Source: Sequoia sempervirens (lineage: Eukaryota > Streptophyta > Pinopsida > Cupressales > Cupressaceae). From it: DNA of 64,000 bases. Where the stretch lies: contig VDFB02115093.1 of the NCBI GenBank assembly GCA_007258455.2, positions 1 through 64,000 of the forward strand, in the 5' to 3' direction. This document shows positions 36,695 through 47,025 of this stretch, one piece after another. How positions within the stretch are numbered: position 1 is the first letter of the stretch; each line of letters opens with the position of its first letter. The notes beneath the pieces are model-generated. The model searched no databases. It saw only the letters and a list, made by a program, of their open reading frames with translations, and was not told the origin of the DNA. The position numbers were made by a program, and so were the translations under genes.

Positions 36695-36905
36695 GTCGGC
36701 AAGACATTCGTCTTTTGCTGAGACTTCACTCCGAGCAGAGCCAAGTCTTACCGAGTCAGCAAGACATTCGTCTTTCGCTGAGACCTCACATCGAGCACCA
36801 CCAAGTCTTACCAAGTCGGCAAGACATTCGTCTTTCGCTAAGACCTCACATCGAGCACCACCAAGTCTTACCGAGTCGGCAAGACATTTGACCTTCGCCA
36901 AGACC
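36695..36905. repeat. 60-bp tandem array inside the solo Copia LTR
   Basis: Units starting GTCGGCAAGACATTCGTCTT lie at 36695, 36755, 36815 and 36875 (period 60; the last diverges). A minus-strand frame through it gives a 20-residue repeat that is only a consequence of the array. Confidence 0.92.
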
Positions 36906-37014
36906 TTTCACCGAGCGCTCTTATGTTACTCCGAAGCCATACTCCTATCGGCGAGACTCTCCATTGGTCGCCCAGACTTCATACCGAAGTCTTTGAGTCA
37001 CCACGAAGACCACT

Positions 37015-37240
37015 GATAGCCAAATGCTATCGGTGAGACATTCCCCAGTCACTGGGACTTCTCCCCGAAACCCTTGGTGTTACCCCGATAGCCAAAAGCT
37101 ATCGGTGAGACATTTCATATCGGCCAGACACTAGGACTTCTTACCGAAGCCCTTGGTGTTACCCCGATAGCCAAAAGCTATCGGTGAGACTTCCACCAGT
37201 CGCTGGGACTTCTCCCCGAGACCCTTTGTGTTTCCCCGAT
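37015..37240. repeat. 72-79 bp tandem array with palindromic core
   Basis: GATAGCCAAAAGCTATCGGT (or a close variant) recurs at 37015, 37087 and 37166, each followed by GGTGAGAC... and a GACTTCT-CCGA block. The core GATAGC...GCTATC is self-complementary. Confidence 0.85.
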
Positions 37241-40200
37241 GACTTCAGTTGTATCCCCATCGGCGTGATCTTCCATTGTCGCTAGAACGTCTTACCGAAG
37301 CCCTTGTGTTAGCCCGATAAGAACATACTGTCGCCTAGAGGTTTCCTTCGACAAAAGGTCACTCCGAACACAAAAAGGTCACAGCGATAGACTTGTCGGC
37401 AAGACATCAGCTCTGTCTTGGCGACATGAACATTTCAAGAGAATTCATAACAGCTAGTCGGCCAGACATGAATAATGTCACAGCGACTTTGCCCTGCAGG
37501 AGTTACATGTCAGTAAGACTTGAGGCACATATTCCAACAAAGGCAACCCATTAGCACCTCCATCCCTTCATCTTCCTCTAGTAGAGCACCAGGGGCAGAG
37601 GCAGCTGCAGGACCTACACGGTTGGATAATTATTTCGTGCCTAGAAACACACCTGGTGCACAACCTTCCTTAGAGGCGACTGGATGGAATAGGGAGGTGC
37701 ATGAGCATGCAGACATTGCTTGTGTAGATTTTTGGTATTTTAACAATATCCCTTTCAATGTGGCGAGTTGTCCTTACTGGCACAATTTGGTCACCGCATT
37801 GACAATTGTAGGAAAAGGCTACAAGGCGCCTTCTCACACGGACTTGAGTGGGAGGTTAGTTTATGTTCTTTAATTTATGTTTTTTAGGTTTAATTTATGA
37901 TGAATTTAAGCTATTTTTTTGTTTACAAATTAAAATTGTGTACTTAATTTTACTTTGTACTTGTAGGTTGCTTGCTAATGCAACTGAAAGGGCAAGGGCA
38001 GCAGTAGAGGAGCAAAAAGAAAAATGGAAAAAATATGGCTGCTCTATTCTTTCTGATGGGTGGACAGATGGAAAGCACCATACCATCATTAATTTCTTGG
38101 TTGCATTATAACAAGAGGTGGTGTTCTTAAAATCAGTTGATGCCTCCCACATTGTAAAAGCTGCAAAAAAATTGGCTAAGATGTTGGAGGAAGTTTGCAT
38201 GGAGGTGGGGATTGCAAATGTTGTGCAAATCATAATTGATAATGCAGCAGCATATGTGGCAGCAAGAAGACTCCTCCAATATAGACACCCCTCAATTTTT
38301 TGGACACCATGTGCAGCCCATGTCCTTGACCTTCTTTTGGAGGACATAGGAAAACTAGATTGGGTCACACCAATTGTAGAGGACGCGAGAAGGATCACTA
38401 AATTAATCTACAATCACCCTTGGGTTCTTCGCTTGATGAGGGAGCACACCAATGGGAAAGAATTGGTGAGGTCAGGTCTCACAACGTTTGCAACGATTTT
38501 CTTAACGTTGCAAAGCATTCTTAGTTCTTTGACAGCTTTAAAACAAATGTTTGTGAGTCAACCATGGATGGACTCAACCTATTTGAAGAAGCCGGAAGGA
38601 GATAAGGTGTCAAAACTTGTGTTTGATGCCAATTTTGCACAAAGGGCAGCAAAGATTGTGAAGGTAACTTCAATTTCAAAACTTTGAATTTGAATTCAAA
38701 TTGAATAAAAATTTTAATGTCTTTCATTGTAAATTTGAAACTCTAATCTTTTTGCATTTTTATATTGTAATTTGTAGGTGTCGGAGCCCTTGGTTAGAGT
38801 GCTCCGCTTGGTGGATGGGGATAAAATCCCAATGGGATATCTTTATGAGGCCATGGATAGGGCCAAGGAGGCTATAAGAAATTATTATAAAGGGGACAGC
38901 CTCAAATTTGATCCCATTTGGGAGATTATTGACAGGAGGTGGAACCATCAACTCCACCAACCCCTCCATGCAGCAGGGTACTTCTTGAACCCTCATTTCT
39001 TCCATTCAAGCACCTTCTCAGATCCTACTGGAGAGGTTATGGAGGGCCTCATGAAGTGCATTCAGAGGATGTCACCTGACCTTGAGGCGGGAGACCTCAT
39101 TGTTAATGAAATCCAAAGTTATAGAGAAAAAAGGGGTGCACTCTTCTCTTTAGAGCTAGCAAAGAAAGCAATACACAATCAGCCACCAGGTATAAAATTT
39201 GAAATTTACAAGTTACAAATATTGATAATTTGATCAAATATGTTTTCAACTTTTGAGTTTTGACTTTCCTTTCTAAGTTTCTAAGTTCTCTTCTAACTCT
39301 TAATTTGTTTTTTGTAGATGTTTGGTGGTCAAATTGGGGTGGAAATACCCCACATCTCCAACAATTTTCCCTCCGTGTCTTATCGCAGCCTTGTAGTTCG
39401 TCCAATTGTGAGCGCAATTGGAGCTTGTTTGAGGCCATCCACACAAAGAAAAGGAACAAACTAGCTCAAAAACGCCTGAATGACCTTGTATATGTGCAAT
39501 ATAATCTTCGGCTGCACAATAAACAAGTTAAGGAAATATCAAATGATCCAATTGATTTGGATGAGATAGATCCATACAATGATTGGATAGGGCGAGATGA
39601 GCAACCTCCATTGTTTTCCGAGGATGAGATCTATGACTTTGGGCGATAGGCAATGGAGGAGCGGGGTGGATTTGCATTCTCATTGGATGACATTGAGGAT
39701 GATCCTGAGGAGGAGTCATTGGCAGTGTCAGAGCCACCAGCAGTAGGATCTACATCCAGGATGGAGGTAGAGCAGCCACAGCATATGCCTACGAGTCGGG
39801 CCACCACTACACCCTCTCCCATAGTAAGAAGTACTAGACATGGGAAGAGGAAGATGTGAATTTGTAAAAGCTGAAATATATTAATGTTGTATTTACTTTC
39901 AGTTTTACAAAAACAATTTGCTATTTTCATTTTGTTTCAGACTATCAGTATCAGCATATTGAGCATTCCACATGGGGATGCGATTTTGTATCTAATTTTC
40001 TATCAAATCAATCAAATATAACTAGACTCAGCTTGTTTCTTCTATGTACTCATTTTATTGACTCATTGGATGCATCTTATCATTGAATTTTGCCAAAAAA
40101 AAGTGTTTTTAATGAAGCTTAAGCAATTTTTTAAGTTGCCGAGTTTTTGCAGAGTTTTTTCCGAATTTTTGCTGAGTTTTTTCCATACCGTATTTTCCGG

Positions 40201-40687
40201 GCTTGGCAAGTTTTTGCAAATGGCGAGTTTTTCAACTATGATCATGACATTCGAGTTTCACTAATATTTTATTATTTGACTATGAAAGTGGTGGTGTATT
40301 TTTGCTATGTTATTTGACTATTAATATGGTGGTGTATCTTGAACTTAATTACTGCTGCAAATATGTATATATTTCTGATTTTCATATGTTTTTGTATTAA
40401 CGAACCCAACCCCCAAAAAAAATTTGCCCAAACCCGCGAAACGAACCGTTGAACACGAACCCAAACCTGAACCAATAACTTAGAAAAAAAATCAACAATA
40501 CGAACAAATCAACTAGAGAAAGCATGAGCTTTCTCAAAAGAAAAATAATTTGCAGATTATCATTTACACAATTAAATTCTATTACTACATTATTTATATT
40601 ATGCTCTACTTAATATAACACTGTAAACCCATTTTGGAAATAAATATGCAAGAAAAAACTAAACTAATTGTTAACGTCATAGCCAAC

Positions 40688-40805
40688 CTTTCTACTAAGA
40701 ATGTCAAGAATCTCCAGTCGTTCCCGTGCTGAAGGAAAACCACAAAAGAGAAGACGATCCAATCTCCCGGGTCGCAACAATGCAGGATCAAGCAAATCTG
40801 GTCGG
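40688..40805 (-). CDS. PEX1: PEX1 exon, D2 AAA second region of homology
   Basis: After acceptor GGGCAG the exon completes a serine codon and reads [17 protein letters not shown], then [22 protein letters not shown], ending on a codon border before donor [18 protein letters not shown] is the second-region-of-homology motif with the arginine fingers of AAA ATPases; the wording is that of PEX1. The 118-bp length is in phase with the 62-bp exon upstream. Confidence 0.95.
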
Positions 40806-41277
40806 CTGCCCATAAAATATAAAATCAATTAGAAGCAAGAGGTAAACCTTAAAAATATGTTACAATTGAAAGAAATAATGAAGGGAAATGGTTATGTATG
40901 CATATACAAAGAGAAAAATTAATCAAGAAGACTCAAAAATGCAATATGTGTATTTTAGAAGAGGGTACTGTCTATGCATCCCCATTCCAAATACAAATGA
41001 AAAATGCTAAAACAAAAAAGTGCATAGTATATTTGTAATATTTTTGGACCATAATTTAAGCAAAATTCAAATAAATGGATAAATGGAAACAGTTACCAGA
41101 AAACTGACCAGGAAAATGAAAATGTGTGCTACTTGTTTATCTTTGAACATGTTATACAAGGAATATTTTTACTCTGAATTCCCTCTACTAAGATTGGATT
41201 TACTTCATAAATAGATCTACCACTTGCATTACCATTTCTATTTTTCTCCAATAAATAGAAATTAAAAAATGACAAAC

Positions 41278-41339
41278 CTAGTAGCTGCAAATACGAATAC
41301 CCCAGTCAATGCTTCAACACCATCAAGTTCAGTCAACAG
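41278..41339 (-). CDS. PEX1: PEX1 exon (62 bp), D2 AAA domain
   Basis: Reads LLTELDGVEALTGVFVFAAT plus two bases of the next codon, between acceptor TTCCAG and donor GTTTGT. This is the strand after Walker B (LLTELDG), with the sensor-1 region following. Separated from the next exon by 472 bp. Confidence 0.95.
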
Positions 41340-41416
41340 CTGGAACCCAGACAGAAAATAGATGAATGAAAGATGAAAAAATTTAAGAAACAGAAATCAT
41401 ATAAGGTAACCAATCA

Positions 41417-41566
<150 letters not shown>

Positions 41567-41916
41567 CTACATTTGAAAGAAAATACTATTATCTCTTCAC
41601 ATAATTAATAAGTGCAAATGCAAGCATTGTTTTCTCTCAAAAACAGTTAAAGACTGATGCCTTCATTTTCACTGCCACTATAGGTTACATGACGTAAAAC
41701 TTTAGATTTTTTTAAATGGAAGCAAATGCCTGCTTTGCTTTTTGAAAATCAAAGAGGAAAGAAGTATATGTTGATATACTATTAACAAATAAGTGAAACT
41801 CTCATAGAGCTACTTGTAGGCCCTTTGAGATAGAAACTGCACTGAAAAGTTCTGGAATCTGAAATATATCTTACAATACGCCTGAAATTACAAATTTTCT
41901 ATGTTACACAAGATGT

Positions 41917-42044
41917 GTCCCTGGGTCTTTGCTGGGCACATTGCCAGAAACGTTCCTGGGCACATTGCCAGGAACAGCCATTGGGAGGGGGAGCTAGAGT
42001 GGATGGCCAGCAACATTTTAGTAAACCTCAACTGTCCCAGGGAC
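41917..42044. repeat. GC-rich foldback element
   Basis: Outer arms GTCCCTGGG (41917-41925) and CCCAGGGAC (42036-42044) are inverted. Inside, GTTCCTGG-8 bases-CCAGGAAC (41952-41975) forms a perfect hairpin, and CTGGGCACATTGCCAG is present twice in tandem (about 41932 and 41956). It lies in an intron or upstream flank of PEX1. Origin unknown. Confidence 0.7.
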
Positions 42045-42265
42045 GGTCAGGCCCCCTATTAACAAATAAACAACTAATAGCAAGAAAATTTCATTGTTCA
42101 AAGAATGAGGACAATCTGCAACAGAAAATGGAATTGAGGCTGTTACAGTAGCACTCAGAGAAACATCACTGGAGAGCTAAGTTACCGGTTCGGGTTCGGG
42201 GACGGGTGTGGGTACGAGAACCCGATACGTGGGTACGTGAAATTTTTTTTTAGGGGTTTGGGTAC

Positions 42266-42303
<38 letters not shown>

Positions 42304-42610
42304 TAAGTAGCGGTTCGAGTTCGGGTTGGGTTGGGGGTTCGGTTCGCCGGTTCGGCAAAATTTTTTGGGGGGTGGGTTCGGTTCGTCTTGGGTTCGTTAG
42401 TACAAATTACAAAATATGTAAAAAAAATATATATATATATATATATATGCAGCCTAGAAGCATGAATTAGGATTAGAATTTAGAATATCACATAACTGAT
42501 AACATCATATAAACAACAAAACCACCATAAACTTGAATGTCATTTAAAACATGCATGATAAATATTCATTGTTCAAACTTCAAGCTCAATATTACAACAC
42601 TTTCAAAGTT

Positions 42611-42991
42611 TTAATCATCATATGGATTCTCTAGATCATCCATATCAATGTCAACATTGACATTAGATGAAGTAGGAAGACTAGATGAATCACAAGTGCC
42701 AATGGCACCATCACTAGCACTACTAATGTGCCCATGCCCCTGTTGGATATCCTCATCCTCATATGCAATATGTTGGGAACTGCAAGCATCCAAGTCAGTA
42801 TCCTCTGGCACTATATCCCACAACTTCGTCTCCCCGTCCTTGTAGTTAGGTTGTTTGTGTGAAAGGAGACGCAAGTTGGAATGCACATATACTAAGTTCT
42901 CCGCTTTTTTTGACAGCAATTTATTGCGCTTTACTGAGTGGATGAAAGAATATGTGCTCCAATTCCTCTCAGATGCGGATGAACTAGCAAC
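42611..42991 (-). CDS. hAT-B4 transposase exon 3, dimerisation domain
   Basis: After acceptor TCTTCATAG the exon reads VASSSASERNWSTYSFIHSV then KRNKLLSKKAENLVYVHSNL, the hAT C-terminal dimerisation motif, followed by an acidic Asp/Ser-rich tail and a stop at 42611. No interruption is seen. The same exon in hAT-B3 (34042-34434) has several stops. Confidence 0.9.
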   Translation of the reverse strand, partial: VASSSASERNWSTYSFIHSVKRNKLLSKKAENLVYVHSNLRLLSHKQPNYKDGETKLWDIVPEDTDLDACSSQHIAYEDEDIQQGHGHISSASDGAIGTCDSSSLPTSSNVNVDIDMDDLENPYDD

Positions 42992-43077
42992 CTATGAAGA
43001 CAAAGTAAACAATTAAAAATTTATAAATGGAATTATGAAACTTTTAAAACTAAAATATGAAAATTTATTAAACTTAC

Positions 43078-43382
43078 TTGTGATAAAATTTTGATTGCAA
43101 GGGGCTGCAAATTTTGGAAGTATTGTCCATGGAAGTACCACCAAGAATGAGCATCCTTTAAGAACCTATCACGGGAGGTATCAACATCTAGATGATTTGA
43201 GTGCACAAAATCAGTGAACTCATCCGTGACTACACTCCGCAAATCTCGATCAGGGAAGAGTCTCACAAATGCTGCCTTGTACCCTTCAGCCACTTCTAAA
43301 TCTCTATATGGAGGAAGCCTTCCTGGTTGTGAAAGAATCTGAGAGCTGTAGTATTTTGGAGTCAATGCAAAGGCAAGAAGGT
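43078..43382 (-). CDS. hAT-B4 transposase exon 2, distal half
   Basis: Reads LLAFALTPKYYSSQILSQPG and on to KILSQ before donor GTAAGT. It is open throughout. Its 5' side is the insertion point of solo LTR 2; with the 5-bp duplication counted once, its frame continues that of 45312-45705. Confidence 0.88.
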
Positions 43383-45306
43383 TGGAATATTCTGAGCCAA
43401 TTTTTTTCAACTTTTTCAATTTACCAGATTACAACATTACAATCAAAGTACCCGTTAAGGTTAGAAGATAAACCAAAACGTACTGAAGCAACTCTAACCA
43501 GGATGTACACCAGGATCCCGATGAGGGCAAGGTGTGAGCATTGGTCAGAGGATCTGAATGCAAAACAGAACTGGAAAGAACTCTAACCAAGAATGGCGCC
43601 GAGGATGGCGAGCATATGGTCAGAGGATCTTCTATTCTAAATGCTGAAAGGGAACTCGACGTCAAGTATGTGCTACCCAATCCAATACGGAGTGAGGGGC
43701 GACCATATGACGGAGTGATTACAATAACAATGCTTGAAACGAAAATGCTGAAAGCTGAAAATACTCAACACCCAGAATGTGCTTGCTAACCCAGAATGGG
43801 AAAGTAGCTACCATAGGGCGGAGCTGTAACTATTACAATAACTTAAATGAAATTGAGAATTACAATCAGATTTGAACAAGAATGAAATGACTGCCAGTAC
43901 TACTGTCAGTTTTACAAAGGATGTTCATCCGCCTGCTGATATCATAGAAATTTGAGAGCTTAACATTACATCAAAAGATCTCTTCTTAGTATGGTTAGAA
44001 GAGCCAAAACAATAGACCTTTCAATGCTCAAAATTACAACTCTGTTTTTTGATAAATCTGCACTCTTGAATTAAAAACAGCAGTCTAAGGAATTCACTAT
44101 TATGCTCATATCTCTCTCTTAACTTGCCCAATTAACATGAAACCAAATGCAATATGCCCTAACAATGGAGGCGCCTAAGATGAGACACAGGAAACAGATC
44201 TAAACAACCACAATCAATTATGCACGAGACCCAATGAAATCAAATGGTACGGCTGCAAGAAGGAGGGCGATCTGCTCTATTAAATTAATACCTTCTCTAA
44301 AAAATCTGCAAATTAGAGAATGATGGCGCCTAGCCTTAACAAGGAGAATGGGTTAATACCCAGATGCAATATTTTTGTCTTTTTTTATTTGTGACTAAAA
44401 ACATGAATCTGCTGTCTAAAACAATGCAATATGCTGAAACCACTAATATGCCAAAACAGATCTAAGAATGTAATAAGCTGAAAACAATGCACGAATTAAA
44501 TGCAACTCACAAACTAGACTAAATCACCACTAGTCGCTGTATTGCAAGCAAGAAGCGATGCCCGAGCTAGGAGGCCTTCATTCCTCGAAGCAATCCCAAA
44601 GCCAATCCGGCAGCATAACATTCCTGTAGATAAAAGATAATGAAATGATGAACCAAGTCTTCCTTTTATAATTTCCTGTTGACTTCTCGAAACCCTAAAC
44701 TCTTCTTCAAGTCAAAACCCTAATCCCCTTCAAGAAATGGCGTCCTTTTCCTTCAAGCTCAATATTGACCTTTTTAATTAAATTCAATATTTTAATAATG
44801 GCGTCCACTTTAGAGCTTGGTTTGACTTTAGAAAATTATGAAATAATCCTTTATGAAGGCGCCACCCTCAAGAGACCACTTTTCAAAACAACTTGAAGTC
44901 AACAGACTAGGCCAAGGGGGTCAACGTTATAATATAATATTAAAACGTGACTTTAATTAAATATCTCAACTTATCTCTCCAACTGCGCCCCGAAGCCATC
45001 AACGAGCAAGCCAACTGATCAAGCTGACATAGGAAGTCAACCATGCTGGACCCGACTGTCGAACTGCCAAAAATAGAATTTACTAAAAATAGTAAATTCC
45101 GGAAAATGCTCAGAATGCCGAGATGAACACACCACTGCGAAGCTCTCTGAAAACCTAGAAAGAATCCGCCATTGAAACCACCAACTCCGAGCAAAGACAT
45201 CCTCAAAAATAGGAAACCCTAATTTTACCTTCCGACTAGCCTTCGGGTTTCCAGAAAAAAGGCCAACGGTCACTGGAAAGATCATGCTCGAGAAGGGGAC
45301 ATTACA
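43383..45306. mobile_element. Solo LTR 2 (1924 bp), duplication AAGGT
   Basis: AAGGT flanks it at 43378-43382 and 45307-45311. Its ends are TGGAATATTC and GGGGACATTACA. It interrupts exon 2 of the hAT-B4 transposase within the motif that reads TTLLHLLAFAL in hAT-B3. No coding capacity is seen. The terminal GACATTACA is shared with solo LTR 1, and GGGGACAT is shared with solo LTR 3. Confidence 0.95.
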
Positions 45307-45311
45307 AAGGT

Positions 45312-45705
45312 GTAATGGAGTTGTCATTTTGTTCCATCTTTCTTCAACAATTGTATGCACTTGTTTGAAGAAAGTCTCTTCAGGGTCTTGCTCTCTTGCA
45401 TTTATGATGCACTTGATCTTCTCAATCATTGAGTCTATACCATCATATATTTGTCCAATGCATGGCTTGTCCATGTCAGTATAGCGAATCATACTCAAAA
45501 TGGGCTCGGTGAAGCTAAGGAGATACTCCACACGATCCCACCATGAGTCATCTAATATTAGGCTCTTAATTCTTGTTGCTCTTTCAGTGCTGCTTTGCCT
45601 CCATATAGACCAATTGGTGCTAACTACCATGCTAGAAAGTGCTTGCCTAACTTTCACAAGTCGTCTCAAGACGATTGTATTAGAGGCAAAGCGGGTTTCT
45701 ACAAC
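45312..45705 (-). CDS. hAT-B4 transposase exon 2, proximal half
   Basis: After acceptor TTGCAATAG it reads VVETRFASNTIVLRRLVKVR and on through DDSWWDRVEYLLSF and ERWNKMTTPLHL, then meets solo LTR 2. It matches the broken exon 2 of hAT-B3 (from 33214) and is open throughout. It is the middle, alpha-helical part of the hAT catalytic region. Confidence 0.9.
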
Positions 45706-45828
45706 CTATTGCAAATTAAAAAAAATAATTAATATTTAAAAATAAACTTTAAAGAAGAATTTAAATTAGATTGAACAATCAAATTATGAAAATCAGAAAA
45801 TGACAAATGTAAATATTACTTCTCTTAC

Positions 45829-47025
45829 CTTCAATAGCTCCAATTTTGAAAATGTTCTAAAGATCCCTTGAGACAAGTGGTGGTTGGTGACGAACATCTG
45901 AATGTCCTCAGCCTCAGTATACAATTGTTTGATCCATTCAATTTTATTCCCAATCTTTTGCAGCATAAGATTGAGTGAATGGACCGCACAAGGTGTCCAA
46001 AAGATATGTGAATATCTTTCCTCAACCAACAACCCTGCAGCTCTACAATTCTTTGCGTTGTCCGTTACAACTTGAACAACGTTGCGGGCTCCCACTTGCT
46101 CAATGGCTGCAATAAGAATATTAGCAATAAATTGCCCATCTTTTACTTGCCCCTCACAATCCACGGCTTTCAAAAACATTGCCCCTTTAGGGGACACCGC
46201 TATGACATTGATCAAAGGCCGATTTTTTGAGTCCTTCCAACCATCTGAAACAATGGACACACCTGTCTCAACCCATGAATCTCTTATAGGCTTCAATGCA
46301 TCTTCAACCAACTCAACCTCCTTTTCCAATAAAGTGCTACGCACCTTCTCATAACCCGGGCCCTTGTACCCTTTTGGAGCTTCATTAACCGCTCTCAACA
46401 TCTCTTTCCAATATGGAGAACGAACAACATTAAAAGATAGTCCATTGGCATATATGCATCTTGCTACACATTGGTCGGCAAGGGCTCTACTCTCATTTTG
46501 AAATGCAACTTCCAAAGGTCCCTTTGCTCTCTTGTTTGCAAAAGGTTGTGCACTTTGAGCTTGAAGATTTGGAATGGCCATAAATGGGTGGTCTTCTACC
46601 ACAATATTGGGATTGGGATTAGATGGGGGCTGCATTCCCTTTGATTTTTTATTTGACAAAGGGTGATTTCCTTTTTGGGCTTCCCGTTGATCTGCTAGTT
46701 CTTGCTCCATAATGTATTTTGCAATTGTCTCAGGTTGAATAGGGGCATCTTTCTTTCCAGGGCAAGGTGAGATGCCTTTTCCACTTATGCCACACAAATG
46801 TGCTTTCACCCTATGGTATGAACTAGAATATTGAACATCACACCCATTGCATTTCCAAACATAACCACCACCACCTGGAAGCTGTCTTATCATTTCAACA
46901 TACTGCCATAGAGGAGAATTTGCATTTGTTTTGAACTTTGGGTTTGGTTTAGCTATGGAGCCGGAGGTAGAACCCATTGACATTGTGATTCCTATGGCAA
47001 TTTGTTTTGCAAACAACACATTCAA
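45829..47025 (-). CDS. hAT-B4 transposase exon 1, BED finger and DUF659
   Basis: Open for about 400 codons. The likely start is the methionine of MSMGSTSGS, since hAT-B3 has MATVSSS there, although an upstream ATG at 47025 is in frame. It contains the BED finger (LWQYVEMIRQLPGGGGY, C-x2-C at WKCNGCD, H-x4-H-like HRVKAHLCG). It then has DUF659 with VSDGWKDSKN (first Asp), VTDNAKNC (second Asp) and FWTPCAVHSLNLML (C-x2-H). It ends LELLK at donor GTAAGA (45828 leftward). It would cut and paste the element in the nucleus. Confidence 0.93.

Larger units (their letters stand above)
35817..37539. mobile_element. Solo Copia-type LTR (1723 bp), duplication AAGGC
   Basis: AAGGC flanks it at 35812-35816 and 37540-37544. 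Its ends are TGTAAGGAAAGC and ATTCCAACA. hAT-A1 shows the empty site (GCGAAGGCAACCC at about 18310). The left part has ACGTGGGAAAACCCTTTCGG, a phrase of Copia LTRs, and resembles the Copia-3 LTR. It contains two internal tandem arrays. Confidence 0.95.
35390..39859 (+). pseudogene. hAT-A2 transposase (broken by stops and a solo LTR)
   Basis: Exon 1 starts at ATG 35390 (MASEHASALG) and, split by the LTR, ends at 37854. It encodes the BED finger (YCIQCKKIY, RLKYHLAGI) and a Pro/Ser linker. Exon 2 (37967-38663) holds DUF659 with SDGWTD, IIDNAAA and FWTPCAAHVLDLL. Exon 3 is 38778-39189. Exon 4 (39318-39859) holds the dimerisation motif SQPCSSSNCERNWS and KKRNKL and ends GKRKM. All introns have GT/AG borders. 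In-frame stops at 35750 (TAG), 38109 (TAA) and 39647 (TAG) inactivate it. None is shared with hAT-A1. Confidence 0.92.
34520..40240 (+). mobile_element. hAT-A2 DNA transposon inside hAT-B3
   Basis: A perfect 8-bp duplication ATCATGAC flanks it (34512-34519 and 40241-40248). The inverted ends are CATAGTTGCAACACTCGCC and (reverse) CATAGTTGAAAAACTCGCC. It is closely similar to hAT-A1 over its whole length. A solo Copia LTR lies in its first exon; without it the element is about 4.0 kb. Confidence 0.96.
31275..40493 (+). mobile_element. hAT-B3 DNA transposon (host of hAT-A2)
   Basis: The left end is CTATGTTACCAATTTG; the right end (reverse) is CTAAGTTATTGGTTCAG. The flanks are AAAAAAAT (31267-31274) and AAAAAAAA followed by T (40494-40502), consistent with an 8-bp duplication plus one slipped A. 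The transposase is at 31984-34434. hAT-A2 interrupts the tail at 34512-40248. Without it the element is about 3.5 kb, the same as hAT-B4. Its last 244 bp recur at 48490-48733. Confidence 0.88.
16268..40687 (-). other. PEX1: PEX1 intron of 24,420 bp
   Basis: Donor GTTGGC (40687 leftward) and acceptor TTCAG (16268) bound the segment. The exons on both sides encode neighbouring parts of the same AAA domain, with no residues missing by comparison with the family. About 5.8 kb is hAT-A1 with a solo LTR and about 9.2 kb is hAT-B3 with its nested guests. The rest is unrecognised AT-rich DNA with microsatellites. It assumes a single gene that is still transcribed across this distance. Confidence 0.85.

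Noticed and set aside
36677..36901. Minus-strand frame with a 20-residue repeat that looks like a repeat protein
   Set aside because: The 60-bp tandem array is a multiple of three, so the repeat follows from the DNA array. It lies inside a solo LTR.
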